Below are positions 20,592-29,669 of a stretch of DNA of 43,290 nucleotides, piece by piece (position 1 is the stretch's first letter; the number at the start of each line of letters is the position of its first letter). This stretch comes from Phycisphaerae bacterium (lineage in GTDB: Bacteria; Planctomycetota; Phycisphaerae; UBA1845): assembly GCA_029260255.1 (NCBI GenBank), contig JAJDDR010000111.1, positions 1 to 43,290 of the forward strand, given 5' to 3'. The translations under genes and the position numbers were made by a program. The notes under the pieces were generated by a model, which saw only the letters and a program-made list of their open reading frames with translations, was not told the origin of the DNA and did no database searches.

Positions 20592-21560
20592 ATGTTCAGA
20601 CCGCTGCTCGGCATCGCCGGAAACACCTTCGTCGAAACGATTCGCCAGCCCATCTACGGCGTCTTGCTGGCAGTTACGGTGCTGCTGCTGATCCTCAATA
20701 TCTTCCTCGCCGGCTTCACGCTCGAGGACGACAACAAACTTCTCATGGACCTGGGCCTCTCTACGATGCTGCTGAGCGGTTTGTTCTTGGCCGCCTTCTC
20801 CGCGACCGGCGTTCTGACCCGAGAGATCGAGAACAAGACGGTACTCACCATCATCAGCAAGCCGATCAGCCGCCCTGTCTTCATCATCGGGAAGTACCTG
20901 GGGCTCATGGGTGCGCAAGGCGTGGCCTTCTACATCACGTTCCTCATCTTCATCCTGTGCATGCACCACCGCGTGTTGATGTACTCCACCGACCCGTTCG
21001 ACTGGCCGGCGATCATCTTCGGGGGCGGAACACTGACACTCGGGATATTCCTCGCCGCGGGCGCTAACTACTTCTATGGCAAGGAGTTCTCGTCGACGGC
21101 GATCGCGCTTGTGGTCCCGCTCCTCACCGTCGGGACGCTGATCACCGCGTTTTTCGACCGCGAATGGGAACCCGTCGATTTCACCCGCGCCTTTGCCGGG
21201 GGGCAACTCGTGATCGCGGCGCTGCTGCTTCTGATGGCCATCATGATCATCACGGCCGTCGCGCTGGCGGCTTCCACCCGCCTCGGACAGCTCATGACCC
21301 TGATGATCTGCATGGCGGTTCTGGTGGCGGGGTTCCTCTCCGACTCCGTGCTGGCGGACGTCAAGGACGATACCTTCGTGGGCGCCGTTGCCTATCGTGT
21401 CATTCCGAACATCAACTTCTTCTGGGTGGTCGACGCCATCACCGCCAGCATCGACGTCCCGGCCGGCTATCTGCTGTACACGTGTGGATACGCGATGCTC
21501 TTCGTCATCGCTTTCCTCGCCATCGGTGTCGCGCTCTTCCAGAGACGCGAGGTCGGCTAG
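20592..21560 (+). CDS. ABC-2 type transporter permease
   Basis: LTREIENKTVLTIISKPISRPVFIIGKYLGLMG, six or so TMs, ends ALFQRREVG; paralogous to 13279..14661. Confidence 0.83.
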   Translation: MFRPLLGIAGNTFVETIRQPIYGVLLAVTVLLLILNIFLAGFTLEDDNKLLMDLGLSTMLLSGLFLAAFSATGVLTREIENKTVLTIISKPISRPVFIIGKYLGLMGAQGVAFYITFLIFILCMHHRVLMYSTDPFDWPAIIFGGGTLTLGIFLAAGANYFYGKEFSSTAIALVVPLLTVGTLITAFFDREWEPVDFTRAFAGGQLVIAALLLLMAIMIITAVALAASTRLGQLMTLMICMAVLVAGFLSDSVLADVKDDTFVGAVAYRVIPNINFFWVVDAITASIDVPAGYLLYTCGYAMLFVIAFLAIGVALFQRREVG

Positions 21561-21561
21561 A

Positions 21562-22458
21562 TCAGCCGTTGAGGCGACGCGGGTCGAATTGGCTGCGGGC
21601 CGCGTCGACCGCGCTGCGCAGCAGAATCGCGACCGTCACCGGACCGACGCCGCCCGGCACCGGAGTGATGGCCGAACATACCTCCGCCACCTCGTCGTAG
21701 CGGACGTCACCGACGGTCTTGAAACCACCGTCACGCGAGTCATCCGGCACGCGGTTGATACCCACGTCGATGACAATCGCGCCTTCCTTGACGTGCTCGG
21801 CGCCGATGAGATGCGGCTTGCCCACGGCGACGATCAGCAGATCGGCGTTACGTGTGTGAGCGACAAGGTCGCGCGTCTCGGCGTGGCAGGCCGTGACTGT
21901 TGCCAATTCGTGCTGCAGGAACAGCGTGATCGGTCGACCCGCGATCGAACCCTGCCCGACCACCACGGCGTCCAGCCCCCGAGGCTCGCACCCGGCGTGC
22001 CGCAGGAGTTCCATCACCGCGAGCGCCGTGCACGGCGCGATGATCGGAGCGTCGTAGAACAAGAGACCGATGTTGGCCGGGTTGACGCCTTCCACGTCTT
22101 TGTACGGATCGATCGCGTATTGCATCGCCGGGGTGTCGATGTGGTCGGGCAGCGGAAGGTTCAGCAGGATGCCGGTAACGTTGTCATCCGTGTTGAGTTG
22201 ATCGATCTTGGAACGGATTTCTCCCTCGGTCGCGTCGACGCCGAGCGCGTGCAACGCGTAGTCGATCTGCACGGAATCGCAATGTCGCGCCTGTGATTTC
22301 GCGTAGAGCGCGCCGGCCGCGGGGTCTCCCACCATCACCGCGTCGAGGCGCACCTTGTGCCCCTCGTCCGCCATCTGTTCCGTCATGACGCTCGTCTGCC
22401 GCTTGATCGCCGCGGCGATCGCCTTCCCGTCAATCACTTTCGCGGCCAACACCAACAC
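21562..22458 (-). CDS. folD: FolD-like methylenetetrahydrofolate dehydrogenase (divergent active site)
   Basis: LAAKVIDGKAIAAAIK, GILLNLPLPDHID, DPYKDVEGVN, APCTALAVMELL, GQGSIAGRP, PVPGGVGPVTVAILL. GTG start inferred. Confidence 0.87.
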   Translation of the reverse strand: MLVLAAKVIDGKAIAAAIKRQTSVMTEQMADEGHKVRLDAVMVGDPAAGALYAKSQARHCDSVQIDYALHALGVDATEGEIRSKIDQLNTDDNVTGILLNLPLPDHIDTPAMQYAIDPYKDVEGVNPANIGLLFYDAPIIAPCTALAVMELLRHAGCEPRGLDAVVVGQGSIAGRPITLFLQHELATVTACHAETRDLVAHTRNADLLIVAVGKPHLIGAEHVKEGAIVIDVGINRVPDDSRDGGFKTVGDVRYDEVAEVCSAITPVPGGVGPVTVAILLRSAVDAARSQFDPRRLNG

Positions 22459-22514
22459 TCCGATTTGTGGGATCCCGAACCGACTGACTTCGCGGGCTCG
22501 ACAACGCGTGTTCG

Positions 22515-24047
22515 TCACCCGCCCGACGCGGACGACGTCATTCTTGCCAACTCAGTCCACACGTAAGGTTGAACATAGTAGGCCGATATCCCGAGGCCGA
22601 CAACGCAAACGGCTATCAGCGTTTTTTTGATCCTGCGTATCGACCGCTCAAACCGCTCGACGCCGCCGGGGTCCGCCGCCAGGCTGTGAAGGAACGCAAT
22701 CCTGCTGGCAATCGACGAATGTCGCCAACTCGGCTCTTCCACCGGAATGCCATTGAGTAGCGCCACCCGATCCAGCGCGGCGGCGAAGATGCTCGCGCCG
22801 GTGGAACACAGCGCGTATGACGGGGCGGCTCTCTCGCCGGCGCCGGCATGCACGCCGCAAGGCACGGAACATCCGGCGTCACCTACAGCGGACACGCACC
22901 GCGCGCCGAACAGGTCCGCCTGACGCTCGAATCGTCTGGAAATAAACCCGAAACCGACCCCCCAAAGTGCGACGATGGCTACGAATCCGGCGCTTTGGAT
23001 GACCGCTTCGTTTAGAAACCGCGGTCCCGCAGCAGCCAGAGACCACCGGTAAAGAAGCTCCATCACGCCCGCCGCGATGAGCATGCTGGCCAACGCGAAC
23101 AACAGGAAAAACTGAATGTGCCGGTGCCGGATGTGCCCGGCTTCATGCCCAAAAACGGCCTCGATCTGCTTGTCATCCATAGACTCCAGGAGTCCGTCCG
23201 ACAGCATCACGAAACGGACCCGCGGAAAAAGCCCCATGACCGCCGCGTTCACCATCATCTGACCACTGCGCCACACGAGGATGTCCCGGCAACGGAGCCC
23301 GATCTTTCCGCACATGCGATCAAGCTCGTCACGCAGAATCCCGCCGGGAAGCGAATGGGTCGTCCAGATGCGCTTCAGAAACAGCGGGGCGACCACGAAC
23401 ACAGCCGCCGCCGAGATGCCCAGCCCGAAATCCGGCAGCCATGGAACCTGCATCGACGCAGGCATTCGGTCCTCGAGGTCACGGGCGATATCGTAGGCAA
23501 TCAAGATCATGGTCATGGGAACGACCACGACCAGCAGTTGGTGCCGAACGTTGAAATCCAGATACGACCTTAGTCCACCCGTCGCGGCTGTCTCCGTCGC
23601 ACACGGCGTGGCCGCGATGCCGGTGTGCAGCCTGAGCAGCCGATCAACAGGGTACGCCGCCACGAGCACCAGGACGCTGCCCACCAGGAACGGTAGGACG
23701 ATGATGATCTCCGCCATCGCCGGTACGATCGAAACCGGACGAAACGAGGCCACCATGTCCGGCCACCCGGTCAACGTGAGGTCGACCGCGAAGGTCGCCA
23801 GAACAATCCACCGGAGCATCAGGGTCGTGCGGTGATAGCGATGCTGCGCGTCCTCCAGACCCCGTGGCTGATCGCGAAGCACGCGAAGCGCGCGCGACGT
23901 TGCCACAGTGCTCAGGAGCCAAACCGCGGCCAGCTGCCCCAGCACGACCAGCCACACTCCCGCGGCAGACGTGACGATCGGGTCGATCGGGCGCTCGCGA
24001 GGCCACCATATCAGAATCGCGAATGCCATGACCACGTGTAAGTGCAT
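22515..24047 (-). CDS. M48 family metalloprotease (HtpX/Ste24-like) membrane protein
   Basis: Zinc motif VFGHEAGHIRHRH within a multi-TM protein; downstream FERQADLFGAR. Confidence 0.88.
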   Translation of the reverse strand: MHLHVVMAFAILIWWPRERPIDPIVTSAAGVWLVVLGQLAAVWLLSTVATSRALRVLRDQPRGLEDAQHRYHRTTLMLRWIVLATFAVDLTLTGWPDMVASFRPVSIVPAMAEIIIVLPFLVGSVLVLVAAYPVDRLLRLHTGIAATPCATETAATGGLRSYLDFNVRHQLLVVVVPMTMILIAYDIARDLEDRMPASMQVPWLPDFGLGISAAAVFVVAPLFLKRIWTTHSLPGGILRDELDRMCGKIGLRCRDILVWRSGQMMVNAAVMGLFPRVRFVMLSDGLLESMDDKQIEAVFGHEAGHIRHRHIQFFLLFALASMLIAAGVMELLYRWSLAAAGPRFLNEAVIQSAGFVAIVALWGVGFGFISRRFERQADLFGARCVSAVGDAGCSVPCGVHAGAGERAAPSYALCSTGASIFAAALDRVALLNGIPVEEPSWRHSSIASRIAFLHSLAADPGGVERFERSIRRIKKTLIAVCVVGLGISAYYVQPYVWTELARMTSSASGG

Positions 24048-24235
24048 GAATCACATCGAGTTACGTGTCTCGCGCCGACAGCTCCCCGGCACCCGGCCGC
24101 AAGCGCTGAGCTGGGTCCGCGCCCGTCGCCGCAACGTCGACCGGGCCTTCGGATTGCGGTAGATTATCTGCGTCGGTCTTCGCCAGGCGGCGACCATCGA
24201 ACTACCGTGACCGGTTGTACCTGGAGTTTGGTCAG

Positions 24236-25057
24236 ATGAAAAGGTGTGCATGGGGCAGACGTATTCTGCGGACGGCTGTGGGCTCAGCCGCGCTGGCAGT
24301 TGCTTCGGCGGTCGCGGCCGAGCCGGCCGATCGGGATGCCCAAGTCGCGGACGCCGCCCGTAATCCCGAAGCGCACGAACGCGCGGAGTTGCGGGCGATC
24401 CGCACGCTGCAAAAAACCACACTCAAGGAACTTGCACTGGCCCCTGACGTCGCGCGGCGCATCAACGATCTCTTTGACGACCACCATGAACGGGTCAAGG
24501 AGATCCTGCGCACACAAGACGAGAGTCGAGCGGGCAACGAGCGCCGAATGAACGAGTTGCGCGAGGAACTCGAGCGCGTCAAAGGCGAGAGGGACATCGA
24601 AGGTGTCCGGAGGATCCGATCCGAGATGCGCAACCTCGACTCGGGGCGCGTCGCAATACGCCGCGCAGGCATTAAGTTTGACAAGGAGGTCGCCAAGGTG
24701 CTGCCCGAGACGCTGGTCGAGCGGTATCGCCAGCTCTCCAGCCGCTACCGTCACCGCTCGGGACCGGCGCAACGAACCGGACAGGGCATCGGGTCCGTCC
24801 ACCGTATTCTCAGAAAAATCGATCTCACTGACGCGCAGCGAGAGATGATCGCCAAGATCACATCAGAAACGGCGGCAGCGTACGCCGAGGCACGCAACGA
24901 CCCCGACCGCCGGAATCGAGCCGCAACCGAGTTCCGTTCCAAGGTCATGGCGGAGTTGACCGGCGAACAGCGCGACCGATTCATCGAACTCGAGCAGGCG
25001 GAACCGGCGACCCGGCTACCACCGCCCGCGCGCCAACCATCCGACCCGAAAGACTGA
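24236..25057 (+). CDS. Hypothetical exported helical protein (Spy/CpxP-like character)
   Basis: Signal peptide (RILRTAVGSAALAVASAVAAE) followed by charged helices with repeated LT(D/G)EQR-type motifs. Confidence 0.6.
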   Translation: MKRCAWGRRILRTAVGSAALAVASAVAAEPADRDAQVADAARNPEAHERAELRAIRTLQKTTLKELALAPDVARRINDLFDDHHERVKEILRTQDESRAGNERRMNELREELERVKGERDIEGVRRIRSEMRNLDSGRVAIRRAGIKFDKEVAKVLPETLVERYRQLSSRYRHRSGPAQRTGQGIGSVHRILRKIDLTDAQREMIAKITSETAAAYAEARNDPDRRNRAATEFRSKVMAELTGEQRDRFIELEQAEPATRLPPPARQPSDPKD

Positions 25058-25261
25058 TCGGTCTGCCGCGGATGCGCTTCGCTTCCGGAAGCTGCGGTCT
25101 GGATGAGACAAAGTGAACGCCCTCCGGAAGATTCTCCGTCGCGGCAGGTGCTTGGACGGTGTGGTCCGGCACCCAAAGCTCCAGCGGCCCCGCGAAACCG
25201 CTCCTCGGCACTCACGGGCGTCGAGTCAATCCGCCAGCCGGGAAGCTCGCCCTCACAGGGG

Positions 25262-25603
25262 CTACGACCCCATATCAAATGCGTTGTCTACGAGTGCCAC
25301 GAGCGCGTCAATGGCTTCGGTCGCGTCCTTGCCTTGGACTTCGATCCGGAGGGTTGTTCCGCAAGTGGCGCCGAGGAGCATGAGTTCCATGGCGCTCTTG
25401 CCGTTGACGATCTCCGACTCGTTCCTGAGAGATGAGACGCGGACGTTGGAATCGAACCGCTGGGCGAGGTCGACGAACTTCATGACCGGCCGGGTGTGCA
25501 TGCCCTCCTTGTGGGCGATGGTCACCTCCCGCACGATCGGCTCGAACGAATCTGCCACGGTTCGCCTCAGCGTACTGGTTGAAAAATGGTCCGCGTCCAC
25601 CAC
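25262..25603 (-). CDS. HPr family phosphocarrier protein
   Basis: GMHTRPVMKFVDLAQRF (phospho-His) and NGKSAMELMLLGATCGTTLRIEVQG (regulatory Ser). An alternative GTG start lies at 25558. Confidence 0.9.
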   Translation of the reverse strand: MVDADHFSTSTLRRTVADSFEPIVREVTIAHKEGMHTRPVMKFVDLAQRFDSNVRVSSLRNESEIVNGKSAMELMLLGATCGTTLRIEVQGKDATEAIDALVALVDNAFDMGS

Positions 25604-25621
25604 GCGCGCGAAACCGCAGCG

Positions 25622-26095
25622 CTAACTGCCCGCCAAATCGTCGGCTTCTTGGATGAGGTCGATAATCGCCTCCTTGGTGTCGGCCTGTCTGAGAAAGCGA
25701 CGGAAGTTTTCGCGCTGGAGATGGCGGAAGATCTGTTCCATCGCGGCCAGGTGCGCGTCGGGATCGTCCTTGGGGCTGACCAGCAGGACAACGGTAAACA
25801 CCGGCGCCCGATCGAGGGCGGCGAAGTCGACACCCGTGCTCGACCGCCCGATCGTAGCAATCAACTTCTCGATCCCCTCGAACTTGACGTGCGGAATAGC
25901 CACGCCGTTGCCGAACCCCGTGGTGCCCTCATTCTCACGCTCGATGGCGATCTCCGAGATCCTCTCGACTTGAGATGCGTCGATCGCGCCGTGCTCGGCG
26001 AGGGACGTGACCAGCTCCCGGATGACCTGGTCGCGCGCCGTCGCCTGCAGTTCCGGGATCAGTGAATCACATACAAAGAAATCTGTCAGCTTCAT
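25622..26095 (-). CDS. ptsN: PTS system EIIA component, fructose/nitrogen type (PtsN-like)
   Basis: TTGFGNGVAIPHVKFEGIEKLIATIGRSSTGVDFAALD. ATG at 26095 (MKLTDFF). Confidence 0.87.
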   Translation of the reverse strand: MKLTDFFVCDSLIPELQATARDQVIRELVTSLAEHGAIDASQVERISEIAIERENEGTTGFGNGVAIPHVKFEGIEKLIATIGRSSTGVDFAALDRAPVFTVVLLVSPKDDPDAHLAAMEQIFRHLQRENFRRFLRQADTKEAIIDLIQEADDLAGS

Positions 26096-26162
26096 GGGCA
26101 CAGCCGATCTCGTGTTCGAAGGTCGATCCGAAGGGTCCACCTCGGATCTCGTAGTGCAACTG

Positions 26163-26468
26163 TCACTTGCCCGGATGTTTCCGGTTGCGCAACATCTCCT
26201 TGTGCTTCGTAATCTGCCGCTCGAGCTTCGCGACGGTAAGATCAACCAGCGCGAACGTGTCGGGGCCGACCTCGTGACCGACGAACTCGTTACGCGATCC
26301 CGCGTTCACGATCATCTCCACGGCGAATTCGTCGCCCTCGCAGTCCACGACGACCTTAATGGACTGAATGCGATCGTAAAACCGCAGTAGTTTCTCCGCC
26401 TTCTCCTCGGCGTACGCCTTGACATCGTCGGGGACATCGACGTGCCGTCCGGTCACCGTAATCTGCAC
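26163..26468 (-). CDS. hpf: Ribosome hibernation promoting factor, short form
   Basis: VQITVTGRHVDVPDDVKAYAEEKAEKLLRFYDRIQSIKVVVD...EMIVNAG. GTG start at 26468. Confidence 0.88.
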   Translation of the reverse strand: MQITVTGRHVDVPDDVKAYAEEKAEKLLRFYDRIQSIKVVVDCEGDEFAVEMIVNAGSRNEFVGHEVGPDTFALVDLTVAKLERQITKHKEMLRNRKHPGK

Positions 26469-26490
26469 ACCCAACCTCCTTTGCGATCGT

Positions 26491-27417
26491 TTATCCCCGC
26501 AGACCCCCAACCGGGTCGCGGCGCGCCTCCTGCGCGGTTTCAAGATCGAAAAACGCTGCCGGCGCATCGCCATCGCCGTTCGGCTTGATCATGCCCGCGC
26601 TGATCGTGTACCGCAGAGCTTCATCGATCGTCATCGGCAGTTCCAGCGCATCCGCGCGCGCGACCGTGATGGTATACCCGGTGATCGGAGTCGGCGAACT
26701 CGGAATAAAAACCGTTATCAGGTCTCGCGGGTCACTGCGTCCGATCTGCCGTATCGCAGACCCCGTCACCAGCCCGAGCGACCATATCCCCTTTCGCGGA
26801 TACTGAACCGCCACCACGCTGGAGAACTCGACCTTTCTATCCGAGATGAAGAAATCGGTCACCTGCTTGATGTTCGGGTAGATCGTTCCAATCAAGGGTA
26901 TTCGCTTGATGATCCGCTCGACCACCAGCCACGTGGTTCGCCCGATGAAGCTGGCCACAAAATGCCCAACGAAGTAGATGAGGAGGATCGCAAGCAGGAA
27001 CCCGATGCCGTTGAAGAACCGCCATTTCCGAGTCGCCAACTCCCACATCGCGGCTTCGCGGGCCTCCTGCAGCGGCTCGAGCGCGGCGTCCGCAGCGGCG
27101 ATCTCCTCTGGCGTCGCCTTCCCGCCGAGAACGGGATGCGCCGTCATGGCCTTGTATTGCGCGGTCAGGCGGCGACCGGTCTTCGGATTCCACTCGTCGA
27201 TTGGGTCACCCAGAGTCAGGGCAACCTCCTCGTCGATCCCCAGCAGCGGGCGGGGTTCGCCGCCCCAGGCGTAGACCGAGACCAGTCCGCGAGTGATATA
27301 CTGGGCGAAATTCTCGTCAACGAAGCGGTAAGCCCACACGAGGATCGCGATCGTCGCGATCGTCGGCACCAGAGCGCCTAACCCCCGCATGAAGAATGGC
27401 TTAAAGTCGCCGATCAT
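26491..27417 (-). CDS. DUF502 family membrane protein
   Basis: RGLGALVPTIATIAILVWAYRFVD...RIPLIGTIYPNIKQVTDFF...VAVQYPRKGIWSLGLVTG...TVFIPSSPTPITGYTITV. Confidence 0.88.
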   Translation of the reverse strand: MIGDFKPFFMRGLGALVPTIATIAILVWAYRFVDENFAQYITRGLVSVYAWGGEPRPLLGIDEEVALTLGDPIDEWNPKTGRRLTAQYKAMTAHPVLGGKATPEEIAAADAALEPLQEAREAAMWELATRKWRFFNGIGFLLAILLIYFVGHFVASFIGRTTWLVVERIIKRIPLIGTIYPNIKQVTDFFISDRKVEFSSVVAVQYPRKGIWSLGLVTGSAIRQIGRSDPRDLITVFIPSSPTPITGYTITVARADALELPMTIDEALRYTISAGMIKPNGDGDAPAAFFDLETAQEARRDPVGGLRG

Positions 27418-27612
27418 CGGTTAAATCCGCGAAACGAGCCTGGCGTTCCAACGGCCGACCCACGCCCGATTCGAGCAAACTGCTCACCTCATCCGTTACT
27501 CGGCAGGCGCCTTCCGGAACCGCAGCCGACGGCGGACCGCACTGTAAGGACCCCAAGGCAGATGGTCAACCGTTGTCGTGGCGATGGCGACCGGCTAGCA
27601 TCCGGGCATCCC

Positions 27613-28185
27613 ATGAACCCTGAATCCAGATCCCGAACACGCAATCCCCTCAGCTCGGCCGCGACGTGCGCCCTGCTGATGTTGTTGCTGGTGACGGCGA
27701 TGGCCGCAATCCTGTCCGCCGGGCGGCACTCCATCCCGCTGGGAGAACGCATCGCGCCGCGCGGCTGGTCGGTGAGTTTTCAGCCGCCGTCGGGGTGGGT
27801 ACCTCTCGTCCCCGATCCGGGCTACCCACTGTTGGAATTCGTTGCGCCCGATTACCGTCGCGGCGACCGAGGACTGCGCGTCCTCAACATCAAAAACCCA
27901 GATCGCATGTCGGCCGACGAGATCGCGGCGGACAAGGGCAGGGAGTGGGGATTCACTCTCCGCGACAATGCTCGCCGACGCCCGACTAAACCGCAGATCG
28001 AGCGGGCTCCGTTTGGCCCGCTCACGGGGGCTCGGCTCGAGGATGACGAGCGCGGTTTGATCGTTGCGGTCGGATTGCACGACGGCCGGGCGATCTGCGT
28101 CGGGCTGGTGCATGCCCAGACGCCGCTCAGTACACGTGACGTCGAACTCGTTCAGTCAGTCGTCGATTCGTTCGAAGTTCGCTGA
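27613..28185 (+). CDS. Hypothetical single-TM/exported protein
   Basis: N-terminal hydrophobic segment CALLMLLLVTAMAAILSA; no family recognised. Confidence 0.6.
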   Translation: MNPESRSRTRNPLSSAATCALLMLLLVTAMAAILSAGRHSIPLGERIAPRGWSVSFQPPSGWVPLVPDPGYPLLEFVAPDYRRGDRGLRVLNIKNPDRMSADEIAADKGREWGFTLRDNARRRPTKPQIERAPFGPLTGARLEDDERGLIVAVGLHDGRAICVGLVHAQTPLSTRDVELVQSVVDSFEVR

Positions 28186-28297
28186 ACGCGCCCCTGTTCG
28201 ACAGCAGGTTTCCCCGACACACACACAACCGTGCTGCCGGGCGACATTTTCCGACACATTTGATCGCCCAAGATCCCTAACTTTCCCATACTGACAC

Positions 28298-28426
28298 GGG
28301 TGTGACCATTGATTGTGGCATGCCAGGGGTAGGGCGGGTTCCACCCGCCTTCTTCCTCGGTTGCGGCGGGTGAAACCCCCTACGGCATGTCCCTGACCAA
28401 CGATGCCACAGAGAATGGTCACACCC
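28298..28426. mobile_element. MITE-like palindromic element, copy 2
   Basis: GGGTGTGACCATT...GTGGCAT / ATGCCAC...AATGGTCACACCC; nested GGCGGGTTCCACCCGCC hairpin; flanked by TACTGACAC at 28289-28297 and 28427-28435. Confidence 0.88.
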
Positions 28427-28561
28427 TACTGACACCACGTTTCCATTCCACGCTCGACATGCCGGTGGTCGCGACGCTACGATGCGCTTGCCTTCAGATC
28501 GTCGTGAATCCGTTGTGCCCCGCGCGATCCATTCTGCGTAGGGAAGCGAGGATGTCGACCG

Positions 28562-29668
28562 ATGCAAACCGGAAACCAACACCAGGGCACGCCCGCACGC
28601 AGACGCGTTGAGGCTGCCGAGCGGGTGGTTTCGCGCGCGTTCACGCTCGTGGAACTGCTGGTCGTAATCAGCGTCATCGCAACACTGATGGGCATGTTGG
28701 CTCAGTCGTTGCGCAATGCGCGGGAGCAGGCGCGCGTGGTGGTCTGCTGCGCGCATACCGCCGCCATCGGTCGCGCGGCGGCTTCATACAGCTCCGAGAT
28801 GCGGCAGTGGTTGTGCGGTTCCCCCGGCACGAGCGGCAGTGTCATGTTCTCCGATGAACAGATCGAGAGCACCGACGAGGACATCGCCACCGACCCCTCA
28901 CAGATTTGGGACTACGCCGGGGCGCTGGGTCCAACCTACATGAACAGATCGTTACCGGCCAACCGCGCGGAACGAATGCGGACGCTGGTGGAAGACGGAT
29001 TCGCCTGCCCCTCCAACAGCTACTTCGCCGATCCGATTCAAGGCTCCACCGAAGAGGTGGGACCGATCGGTTCGTTCGACCGGCAGCCGATGGCCAGCTT
29101 CAATACGATTCGCAACTTTCTGATGTGGCCTCGGACGATGGTCGATCGGGATCCGTCACAGCCGTGGGGGCCGATCGCACCGTTTCCGCAGGCCAGCTTC
29201 GACACGATCGGCGGGCGGACGCTTCGACCGAAGAACTACAAACCTCACATCGACCGCATCACCAACCCGGCCGGCAAGGTCTATCTGGCCGACGGCAACC
29301 GCTACACGGACGGCGAAGGAAACATTACCTACGACGTCGAGTGGGACGCAGAGGCCGGCGGAGCGTTTTGCAACGGCGGGCCGACGCTACCGCTTACGCA
29401 CGGCACGAACCCCCACGTGCTATCGAGTTACCAAATCGACATGAGCATCGGCAAGATCGGCTACCGTCATATCAGCGCCGGCGATCGCGGCATCGTGGCG
29501 AACTTCTTCGACGGTCACAGCACGTTCGTCTCCGAGCCGGAATCGCGCGAGCCGGACTATTGGTGGCCTCGGGGTACGGTCATTCCCTTTTCCGAATTGA
29601 ACGAATCCAGCCTCAAGTGCGTCACCGGGCGCCTTCGACCGGACTACAGCTACCGCGTCGGGCGGTAG
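28562..29668 (+). CDS. Type II secretion/pseudopilin-like protein with prepilin N-terminal methylation motif
   Basis: RAFTLVELLVVISVIATLMGMLAQSLRNAREQARVVVC; C-terminal HISAGDRGIVANFFDGHS resembles the H-x9-DG motif of planctomycete pseudopilins. Confidence 0.87.
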   Translation: MQTGNQHQGTPARRRVEAAERVVSRAFTLVELLVVISVIATLMGMLAQSLRNAREQARVVVCCAHTAAIGRAAASYSSEMRQWLCGSPGTSGSVMFSDEQIESTDEDIATDPSQIWDYAGALGPTYMNRSLPANRAERMRTLVEDGFACPSNSYFADPIQGSTEEVGPIGSFDRQPMASFNTIRNFLMWPRTMVDRDPSQPWGPIAPFPQASFDTIGGRTLRPKNYKPHIDRITNPAGKVYLADGNRYTDGEGNITYDVEWDAEAGGAFCNGGPTLPLTHGTNPHVLSSYQIDMSIGKIGYRHISAGDRGIVANFFDGHSTFVSEPESREPDYWWPRGTVIPFSELNESSLKCVTGRLRPDYSYRVGR

Positions 29669-29669
29669 G

